From contig JAQJVL010000110.1 of assembly GCA_035578905.1 (NCBI GenBank), forward strand, positions 1,759,131 through 1,823,130: a stretch of DNA of 64,000 bases, written 5' to 3'. The first letter of the stretch is position 1. Each line of letters starts with the position of its first letter. Source of the DNA: Stictocephala bisonia (taxonomy: Eukaryota > Arthropoda > Insecta > Hemiptera > Membracidae). The position numbers were made by a program, and so were the translations under genes. This document shows positions 55,151 through 64,000 of the stretch, one piece after another. The notes beneath the pieces are model-generated. The model was not told where the DNA came from. It ran no database searches and worked only from the letters and a program-made list of their open reading frames with translations.

Positions 55151-56627
55151 ATTTTTTATATTTTATTTATACGTGGAATTTCATAAGAGGTAAACTAGTG
55201 CAATTTCAGAAAGTGATAACGCAAAAAGAAAAGTTTTTTTGAATATATTTCCTATAATATGTGAAATACCTTATTAACAATATATTTTCTATTCTGCCAG
55301 TCAGAAACTTCAAATCGCAATCATTGCCCATTTACAATATGTTCTTTGAAATATTGTAATAATTTGCAAAGTAATTATATTAAAACTAAATCATTTTTAG
55401 GTACACAGTGATAGGCAAAATTGGCTCCTTTATGGCAGCCTGTCCGGATAAGCCTCACCAGAATAGTATGCCTTTTCCATTGCGATACTATAAAGGCTGC
55501 TTTCTTTTATAATATTTAAATACATAGCCAAAACATTTATCCTTTCAGTTACAAAAAAAGTAGAGTTCATTTTTTTTCAATCTTGATGAAAGTTTATTGA
55601 ATTGAATTAAGAACAAAAATAAATTATGAGACATTTTTGGGTTTTTAAAAACAATATTTTATCATAACACACAGTGTTTAGCAAATTAATATAATGAATA
55701 TGTAAAACATAATCACAAATAAATTAGATATAAAGATAATAAACACGTCTGATCCAAAATACCACTAAACAGCAAAATTATGCAAAGTTAGACTAAAAGT
55801 TAGTTGGAAATTCATAAACAACAGTTATTTTGCGGTAAGAGTCACAATTAATGATTGTAACGTGACATAGAAATATACTAAAATAATAATACTAATCTCT
55901 CAACAGTTCTTATATGTTTTACAAATATTCTAACATTTATTTATTCACAAAATGTTTTGATATGAATATATCATCTTTTGGTGAGTTATAAAAAATATTG
56001 TTGTTTTGGATAGTTGTAGATTTGAAACTAATATAAATAAAACTTAACATAAAAGGGGAAATAAACAAAGTATGAATAAATTTACTTCTGATGACAGATT
56101 AGTGTTACTATTTTAAATCTTTGTTATAGTTCAGGGGCTAAAGGTAATGAATTTACATAAAAGTAAATTACTGAACACTTAATTGCAAAACAGAAATAAA
56201 CACAGGGTCGGTATTTAAGATTTAATATACCTTCGCTCATAAGGACAAGGCGTTGGAACTAATTTTCAGCAAATCTAATACATGAACACAAAAATTGTGC
56301 TGTGTCCGGTCATTTTGGCATTTTATGATTTGAATTGTGCATTGATTTAGCTCTAGGATTAGATAATTTGGTATAGATATTCACTATGGATTAGTCCATG
56401 ATCAACCATAATAGATGGGAAATCAGTTAACTTTGTATATAGTATAAATTGAATTTGGCACAAAATGATGGCATTTGCATGTTTTTTTAGCAAATATTAC
56501 CACATTGTTGAGGGCCAGTGTTTGCTAAATTTAAGGATAAATATACAATTAGTGGTATAAGTATTTTAAAAATTTCACATATGAATTTTTTTTAACGTTG
56601 TAACAGAATTGTTAACTGCTTTTAAAT
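55151..56627. other. Intergenic / FOCAD 3' untranslated region
   Basis: AT-rich with TTTATT words on the plus strand (AATAAA on the FOCAD strand) near 55591 and 55936, either of which could serve FOCAD. No coding frame. Confidence 0.4.
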
Positions 56628-58212
56628 TTATTTTAGAATGAGTGAAACATTCCTTGCAGCAAACTGGAAATGATTTGAATATTCTGTAGGAAAGTTATCT
56701 ACATCCATGATATGATTTAGCCATTCCAGCATAGTTTTTGCTTCCCCATGTTGATTAACTAGCATGATAACAGCCTGTGGGAAACGAAGTGTTCTTAAGT
56801 CATTACTGCCTGTAGCGAGGTGAGAATAACCCGACACAATATCCACACAGAGCACAAACACTATAATAAGGAAATCTAATCCATTTTTATTGCTGACTGA
56901 AATTTGATGTGTTTGTCCCATAAGCTCAAGGAGCCATGGCCACACAGCAGTGTGTTTTCTCAATTTACTTACAACGTCAGCCACCAAACTGAGAGCTAAT
57001 GACTGTTCTGATATATTAGTAGATGCTACTTCAATAACTTCGTTAATCCAGTTAAAAGGAGAGCTGGCATTGGGAAGAAGTGCCATGAATGAACGCAGTC
57101 GGAAAGCTTTTTGCAGCTGAGCCGATGTGACTTCCCACATAAGGGTCGTAGAGGTCATGCTCTCAATGACACTTACTGGAAGCTCACTTGCACATTCAAA
57201 ATATTCATTCAATAACTCATGTTGAGGTTCTAAAACATCCCACATAAACTTCAATTGTTGATGTAACAATGTTCTGTTAGCATCATGTATCTTTTCTTCC
57301 TTCAAAGTGGATTTTATATAGGCTAGAAGTAATGAAAAGTGTTTATTATTGTTTTGTTTTATAGCAGAATGAAGAGTTTTTTCTAAAAATGGTCTCAATA
57401 AATTCGGTGGTATCCCCCTACAAAGAGATCCAAGAATTGAATAAAGGAATTCAATTTCCTCTAAATTGTTTTCATTCTTAGCCATGAAACTTTCGGTAAT
57501 TTTTCGGGACGAAGGAGATATCTGCGACTGCTTGGCAGCTAGCCGTACCACATTATGTATCAGGTTAGTGTTGTCCAATTCACTAGGATCACCAAGGAAA
57601 GCCCAGCTGAGAGAGGGCAGAGGCTTATGTGATGGTTGCGCAAGAGCTTCTAGACACAAAATGATGGTGTTGATGTCATCTGCACTGCGAGTTTTCCATA
57701 ACTGTTGCAGACTGGTGGTCAAACCCCTCACTACACTACTCTGGGATAGATGGGCGTATGAAGCTGGCTCCTGCCTGTCCACTTGGTATAAGCCCCCAGC
57801 AAAAGATGCCACTTCCACTTTGATCCAGGCAGCAATAGCATGACTTGCAGATATTGAGTTTAGATGTTGAATAATCTGAACCCAACAATCACCGGGTATG
57901 TAGGTGAGCACATCTTCTGGCTTCCGTGCAGCATCTACTGGTGTCTTTGTCATTTCTGGCGGTAATTTTATCCCTTTTCGAAAGCACTCTGGAAGCATTT
58001 TCAAAGTCATAACATCCAAACGGAACTTGGATAATGCCTTCAGAGATTCATTAACAACAGTAGCATCTTTGCTAGTTGCAACAAGGTTCCATAGCCATTT
58101 CAGCATCAGGCTTAACGTTTCATCAGCTTCACTATTACCTTTTTGGAGTGCAGCTACGCTCACCAACTCACAGAGACTCTTTAAAACCAAAGGTCTCTTG
58201 TCTCGAGAAAAC
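56628..58212 (-). CDS. FOCAD: FOCAD terminal exon
   Basis: Acceptor GTTTGATAG precedes GTTTTCTCG. An uninterrupted 527-codon frame starts at FSRDKRPLVLKSLCELV and ends FAARNVSLILK-stop. The apparent Met upstream of this point lies in the intron and is not a start. Length, absence of stops and codon usage make this the clearest coding segment of the window. Confidence 0.92.
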
Positions 58213-61200
58213 CTATCAAACAAACAATAAACAAACATATTATTTGATTATGTAACATTATTTTGAATATACAAAATTATAACTGATATGATGGTGTTAA
58301 TCAAAAATGTATATCAATAGTTTGCTTATAAAATTGAATACTGCATTTCAAAATCATCAAAAAAATTGCCGCTACCCCTCGAGCCTTGGGCTTTTACCTC
58401 ATGAGTCCTCTCTAATGACAGAAATTTTTTAAAAGACACAAAATTTTTACAAAGCGCATGTTTCCACACTTTAAAGCAATAGGTGAAATCTTTCATTTTG
58501 TATGAATCTTATAAACGATCTGCAGCTCTTCTAAAAGTTAAGCAAATAAGTCTAAAATTTTAATGTAAAAAAAGAAAAATAATTGTTCTTTGTTTCACTC
58601 ATAATAATCTATAACATAATACAAAATTATTGGATACAATTTATAAGTATAATTATGATTGAAACAAATTTAATCAGGTTATGAATTAAGTTTAGTACAC
58701 ACACATTTAGATGTTTTTATATGTTTAGTGCATCTTTCTACTAGCAATCTAAGTAAGAGCAAATGGTACAATTTTGAAAAGTCTTCCTTTAAAACTATCA
58801 TTCTTAAGTTCATTCAGCTGGAACACTTTGTTTCAGAGCTATTAAAATAATTTCTAGATTATTACTACGGATGCACAGCATAAAAGCTACTTAACAGGCC
58901 GGACTCCGAGAGTAGAGGTGCAACAAGTAATAAATAACACAAGGTCTTCATTTTATCACAACCATTGCCAGTAAAAAGAGGTGTACCCCAGGGATCAGTT
59001 CTTGGGCCTGTTTTATTCATCCTCTCAACTAATGACTTTCCTGACATTCTAAAAGAAAGCTTCAATACTAAATGCGTTATGTATCATGATGATACTACAT
59101 TTATAATGAAAAATGAATCAACTGAGAACCTCTCTGAAAGTATAATAGATACACTAAAAAAAGCAACAGAATATTCCACTAACAATGATTTTAAAATAAA
59201 CACCATCAAAACAAAACAACTAAATTTCAGTCGTAGGAAGTATCCCATGCCACCTTACCAAACATAAAACTGGAGCAAGAAGCAAAACTGCTAGGAATGA
59301 CAGTAGGCTCTGAATGACATGGGCAAGCCATGTTAACAAATTGTGCAATAAACTAGGGACAGGAATTTACCTCATGAGACATTTAAAAAAACAAGGGGAG
59401 ATAACATCTGCTAGAACAGCTTATTATGCACTGGTAGAATCCCACATCCGATATGGACTTGCCGTGTGGGGAGGCACTTCTGAAGGAAACTTGAACAGAG
59501 TCCTGTTACTACAAAAAAGAGCGATACGAATCCTTGCCAATCTGCAACCAAGGGACAACTGTTGCGAAGCTTTCAGAACCCTCAAGGTCCGGACAGTTGT
59601 GGCCCTCTACATAGAAGCAGTCCTTCTCCATGTTGCAGACCTAGACTTACCTAGGCATGAAGACATTCACAGCTACAACTACCGACAAGCAAGGAACTAC
59701 CACCTACCTACTCATCGAACTACGCTCTTTACAAAAACACCATCATATATAGGACAGCTGATGTACAACTGACTACCAAACCAAATTAAAACACTTCGAG
59801 AGAATTTGCTGGGAAACCATTTGCAAGAGTGGCTAGAGAACAATCCTTTCTACAACCTGAAAGAGTTCTTAAAAGCTGCAAGAAAGTTAAATTTTGAACC
59901 TAATGTTTGACTTGATTTATTGTACTCATATATTTACTTTATCTGACACGTATTTTATGTGTATAGGCTTATGACACAAATTCTGTTCTTGACGATCATG
60001 ATTAAAGTATATCTGTATCTGTAAAATGCATTTTTTAGTTAATTAATCATTATGTGTAAGAGGTTATATCTCCTTGTGAATAAAACAAGCATTACACATA
60101 ACAATTAAGCAATATAAATTCTCAAAAATTAAAATATTGGAGTATTTATTGGTACCATGTCCGCAACAATATATCGTTACATGGGGCTGCTAAAAGGTTT
60201 AAGCTTCTTTCATAAATAACAGCAATTGAATAACACAGTATATATGTATGTATCCTCTATTAGGGTTAGCCTGAGCTCTTGGTGGAAACGTGCACTGACA
60301 CTGTGTTTTAAGTAGAGGGATGGCAATAACCAGTCAGCCAGAACCAAAAGCTATCAACACCTGCTGTTCTACGTAGGTCACCCGCACGTGTAATTTCTGT
60401 TGCCTGCAAAACAAACTGGTGCCTCTTTGTGCACTTTAGGTCATCCTTTCCTTTCAACTCTTGTATCTACACCTAATGCCTCTCTGTGTGTAGCATCCTT
60501 TCCTCAAGTGCAGCTATATTTTTGGCAGATAATACAAATTGGTAGCTTGTACAGCCTACAAATGTTGCAATAATTCAGGATCTTTCTGCGTATTAGTAAG
60601 TAGATTAATTCACACATTTAATTAGTAATTTTATTCATTTATTTGCATGTCTTCTAGGTATTATTTAAAGTATTTAAAGTCTTGTTGATGTCGAATGTTA
60701 AAGATGTGGGAGGGTTAAATAGAATCTTATTTATGTAATGGGTTATGGCTTAAAACAATCGTTTGTCAAATGAGAGGGGGAAATGACTAAAAAATAATGA
60801 TGTATTTATTCTTAATCTGAAGTAAAAAACGGCTATTGCCTCCAAAAGCAAATATGATATTAGTATATGGTAAGTTGCTTATTTCACAGCTACTAAAGAG
60901 GAAACTTAGTCTATATTGATTTGATCTTAGAAGATAGTTAAAATTATAATATTGTATCAAGCAAAATACAAATGTTTTAAGATGTTTTATAATAAAAAAT
61001 AGACAAATTTAATATAGAAAAAATACTCTTTAGTATCCTCAATTTTCCAAATATTTTTAAAAAGATGTTAGTCAGTTTATGTCCCTTTAAATTTAAAAAA
61101 AAATGTTGGATTGTCATGATCTAACAAGGCTAAACAAAATTATCTAATTTCATTGTGCAGTAAAATGTTACGACTCAGAGGAATTGATTCTATGTAAATA

Positions 61201-63119
61201 ACATTCTCTAAGGTAAAGTAGTTATGTAAGGTAATAATTACTCTGGAAAAAATAAATAAAAATGTATTTGTTCAGTAAATTATTTATTTAGAACAAGATC
61301 TGCTATTATTAAGCATGTTTCTAATTTCTGTTTGGACATTTAATGTAGTAATGATATAAATTCATGATAAATTCTAAAATAATATCAAGCACTGAAAGTG
61401 TAAATCTAAAGTTAGAGCATGTACAAGTAAGAGTGATAATGGAGAGTTTGCAAAAGTCAGAAAATGAATGAATATTTCCAGACCATTACTGATTTTAGTG
61501 TTAATAAAAAGTCGTCTTCTGATTTTAGTGTAATTACAAAGACCACTGCTGATTTTAATATGAATAAAAATACTTATTTTAGTATGAATAAAGTTAAAGA
61601 TCGTGTTATTTTACCAGACGAAGTTAGGGCTAAGTAGTCCTCTTAACACTTAGCCTGGGGACCAACGGCTTTACGTGACATCCGAACTATGGGAGCGGCA
61701 GGGCAAAAACTGTTAAAGGTCACATCAGGAATCAAACCCAGACCGACTGAGTGGCAAGCCACCACCTTAGCCTCTTAGCTATGGCTGCTCCATCCATTAA
61801 TAAGTATTTAAGTATTAAGTATGATTGATTGAATACAAAGATTGTTACTGATTTTAGTGTGAATAGCTAGATTGTTAATGTTCCATGTATTCAGTCTTTA
61901 AGTGCTCAATATCTATAAAAATTGTATGAAATGAAGAAAGTCCAACAAATTCCTACTCATAACAATTTCTGAGAAGTGGTTTGGATCATATAAATTTCAA
62001 CCAAACTCAATTCATGGATATTTTTGTTTAGCTCAATAATATATCACACAGATAAATTCTAAATTGGAAACCTGCAAATTAGAACTAAATAGGTTGGTTT
62101 ACCGAGGGGAGAGGCTTCGCCAGATGCTATAGACGTCAACCACATCGTGGCGGCAAAGAGGAATCAGGGCCTCCAGAGCTAGAGCTGACGCTACACTCTC
62201 CTTGGCTCCTCCACACTTGTTCAGAATATTTGAGACCAACGCTACCACTTCCTTGCCATGTTTTTCAGCTCTACGAGTAACATATTCAGTCATGTTATCA
62301 GGAAGAAAAATCTCATTTTTACAAGAAAAGATTTCAATCACTATTTTTATGGTTAGTAACATTTTAGATTTAAAAATGACTAAATTATACAAACCTTGAT
62401 AAAAACAAAACTTAACAAATCATTTATTGACTTATTTGCCAACTGAAGTTTTTATTTTATTAATTTTTGCAAATGAGGCTGAAACAACTTTTTGACATAT
62501 TTGTGTTGGCCAGACAATTATTTTTTGTGATCTGGTACACTATGGTAAAAATAATACTATCCTTATGTTATTTAAGTTTTTTAATGGGCCATTGGGCCAT
62601 AAATAAACAATATTTATAGGTAGACTGATTGGTCGGTAGTTTGATTGGTTTAGCTTACAAGCTAAATGTTCTCAGTTTGACCCAAATCCACTGAAAAACA
62701 AGCATATTCTTGTTTCTTAGCTATGTATCTACTATAGAAAAAAAATGCAGCCAACAAATCAACAAGACCCCTGTTCTATGTAATTACCTATTACTTAAAC
62801 TCCGTTTATAAACAAGTTTTTAATATATTCAGTTTCTTTATCAAACAGTAAAGTTAATGATTTCTTACCAAATACCTTGAATAATTAAGTTGACGTACTT
62901 GGTTGTGCAAATGGCTTTGCAGATATTAGCTTGCAGTATGTGTGCCAGAACAGGCTCATCAGATATGTGGTCTTGGTTGAGTGCATCTATCAGCTGCGGG
63001 TAGCAACGCTCCTGATGTTCCCACAGCTGACTGTACAGGTCTACAGCAAGTAGAGTGAGATGTCTGCGGCCACTCTGGCGTAGGGCCTCTAGTGTGGATA
63101 TCACACCCATCACGTTGTT
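56628..63119 (-). CDS. FOCAD: Focadhesin (FOCAD), C-terminal ~700 residues in three exons
   Basis: Minus-strand exons 63119-62876, 62379-62103 and 58212-56628, joined by GT-AG introns with matching phases (G|TC = Val; CG|G = Arg). The region around the last junction, RHDVVDVYSIWRSLSPR then FSRDKRPLVLKSLCELVS, follows the pattern I know from vertebrate focadhesin (VxxxxxTWxxLSPxLSxDxRPLxLKxLxELFSL). The rest is helical-repeat-like, with conserved-looking PGDCWVQIIQHLNS and RGIPPNLLRPFLEKTL. Vertebrate FOCAD is about 1800 residues, so the N-terminal 60% lies beyond 63119. FOCAD is a large HEAT-like repeat protein associated with focal adhesions and reported to stabilise the SKI complex. Stop codon TAA at 56630-56628. 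The orientation is convergent with the adaptor gene. Confidence 0.85.
58945..60025 (+). pseudogene. LINE ORF2 3' part, antisense in the FOCAD last intron
   Basis: The plus strand reads VKRGVPQGSVLGPVLFILS, then VMYHDDTTFIM (catalytic YADD changed to YHDD), NDFKINTIKTKQLNFSRR, then after a frame break KLCNKLGTGIYLMRHLKKQG, YALVESHIRYGLAVWGG and QKRAIRILANLQPRDNC. The tail YNYRQARNYHLPTHRTTLF and IKTLRENLLGNHLQEWL follows after a stop. The 3' end is GATTAAAGTATATCTGTATC. Young enough to be readable, but the active site is broken. Same family as 35265-36775. Confidence 0.85.
60026..61480. other. FOCAD last intron, no gene recognised
   Basis: AT-rich. A GC-richer patch at 60290-60500 has repeated CATCCTTTCCT words and may be a repeat remnant. 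Confidence 0.35.
61485..61600. repeat. Degenerate short minisatellite
   Basis: About four loose copies of a CTGATTTTAGTGTGAATAAA-like unit, with another copy at about 61850 beyond the SINE. The array may have been split by the SINE insertion. Confidence 0.55.
61610..61795 (-). repeat. tRNA-derived SINE (minus strand)
   Basis: On the minus strand, A box TAGCTAAGAGG (61781-61771) and B box GGTTTGATTCC (61738-61728). Downstream is a body containing GTTCGGATGTCACGTAAAGC, a block shared with the repeat at 28135. Likely the best-preserved SINE in the window. Confidence 0.7.
62103..62379 (-). CDS. FOCAD: FOCAD exon (second from the end)
   Basis: Acceptor ATAATTTAG, donor CTCG|GTAAAC. Codes about 92 residues including NMTEYVTRRAEKHGKEVVAL, ILNKCGGAKESVASALALEA and VVDVYSIWRSLSPR. 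The first 20 residues (IFKSKMLLTIKIVIEIF) are hydrophobic and less typical; an alternative acceptor at 62312 (TGAG) would omit them but needs a different upstream donor. Confidence 0.8.
62876..63119 (-). CDS. FOCAD: FOCAD exon (third from the end)
   Basis: Acceptor TTTGTAG before AACAACGTG. Codes NNVMGVISTLEALRQSGRRH and onward to NLIIQ, alpha-helical in character. The donor used is CAAG|GTATTT (GT at 62875-62874), because only this keeps the frame into the next exon. A stronger-looking GTAAGA six bases further on would lead to a stop. Confidence 0.8.
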
Positions 63120-63226
63120 CTACAAACAATTATAAAAATATGAAGTGTTCATCAATTAATCCGTAACACTATATGACTGTCCAGAACAAAAACAAATGTG
63201 TTATACTGAACGTGATTAGTTACATA
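63120..63226. other. FOCAD intron sequence
   Basis: Short intronic stretch between the exon acceptor and the hAT-type element; nothing recognised. Confidence 0.5.
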
Positions 63227-63957
63227 TAGGAATGGCAAGTATTTTCAACATATTGATATATCGCACACCAAATATCGATCTATCAGTAACCAATATATCG
63301 AATTATAAATGATTTACCTTTTTACAACTATGCACTAACTCTTATGTCATGACCAAAAATACACTCTTGTTTTGATGTTACTATTTAGAATAGTCTACTG
63401 AATGTAAAAATAAAATAGATTTATCTACACGAAACAACTTGTGGTCTGTGACATTGAATGAAAACATTCAAAATAAGATTAACTATACCTTTATTTACTA
63501 TGTTAAATTATAAAATAATAATGTAATAACATAATTATTTTCGTTTTTCACATTTAAAAATGCCTTTAAGCTTCTTTTAAACACTAAAAATTAACAAATT
63601 AATTCACTAAGGCATTCAAATTAGGCATTTTTACTGAATGCCTTACTCAACTCACACAGAACTTCATTTACTTGTTCCACCCACTGATCTACAATAAACT
63701 ACGTTTTAGTGCGTTAACCTCACTTAAAAAATGATATAAAGTTACTTTATTATTTCAATGTATGTTTAGTATGCATGTTCAATGTATGTATAAAAGGCAA
63801 TTTAATTGCGTTTTTTTTTTCTAATCAATCACTTTGAGAAGAGAGAATTACGTCATTATAAAGTGATATCGGACCAAAATATTGATACTAATATATCGAT
63901 ATATTGAAAAATATTTATCGATATTTCTGATATATCGATGTATTGTTGCCATCCCTA
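63227..63957. mobile_element. hAT-type MITE, 731 bp, with perfect 8-bp target duplication
   Basis: Terminal inverted repeats TAGGAATGGCAA (left) and TAGGGATGGCAA (right, other strand) are flanked by the exact duplication GTTACATA (63219-63226 and 63958-63965). Sub-terminal zones carry many ATATCGAT/TATCGATATA words on both sides, typical of transposase-binding repeats. No transposase frame is present. It lies in the FOCAD intron upstream of the first visible exon. Confidence 0.92.
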
Positions 63958-64000
63958 GTTACATATTCCTCATGTAACACCATCTTGATTATAACATTCC

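Noticed and set aside
57466..58230. Plus-strand reading frames of 125 and 108 codons
   Set aside because: They are antisense shadows of the FOCAD terminal exon, which has the recognisable protein.

Overview
This is eukaryotic, very probably insect, nuclear DNA. It is AT-rich, its genes are split by GT-AG introns of several kilobases, and it is crowded with transposable-element remnants and minisatellites. The mixture (frameshifted LINEs, a Penelope-type GIY-YIG fragment, tRNA-headed SINEs, many short inverted-repeat elements) suits a large, repeat-rich genome such as a hemipteran's, but the order cannot be proved from this sequence.

Region 1-28 kb: I found no credible protein-coding gene. 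It holds an unusual density of tandem arrays with unrelated units: 51 bp (1-985), 44 bp (4218-6828), 41 bp (7576-8486), 45 bp with a 136-bp higher-order period (15850-17560), 14 bp (19744-19916), 47 bp (20255-20539) and 77 bp (26185-27535). Between them lie foldback/MITE elements (1285, 8764, 21830, 28413), a repeat pair (3323 and 18222), SINE-like heads and a Penelope-like fragment (23218-23895). The 44-bp array is itself enclosed by terminal inverted repeats of about 110 bp.

Region 29.1-54.8 kb (+ strand): an eight-exon gene for a 441-residue PH + IRS-type PTB adaptor of the Dok/IRS kind. All splice phases join cleanly. The tail carries an SH3-ligand motif and four tyrosine motifs (two YxxP, two YxxM). 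Its introns hold several degenerate LINEs, a hAT-type and a piggyBac-type MITE, two long foldbacks close upstream of exons, and a repeat with a hammerhead-ribozyme-like core (41023-41063).

Region 56.6-63.1 kb (- strand): the last three coding exons of focadhesin (FOCAD), running off the right side of the window. It is convergent with the adaptor gene. Its 3.9-kb last intron contains an antisense LINE fragment and a SINE. A hAT-type MITE with a perfect 8-bp target duplication lies upstream at 63227-63957.

The two genes have no evident joint pathway: one is a membrane-proximal signalling adaptor, the other a large helical-repeat protein linked to focal adhesions and, in recent work, to the SKI exosome. 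The strongest leads for something new are the inverted-repeat-bounded satellite (4101-6942), the hammerhead-like repeat family (four copies) and the 136-bp higher-order array.
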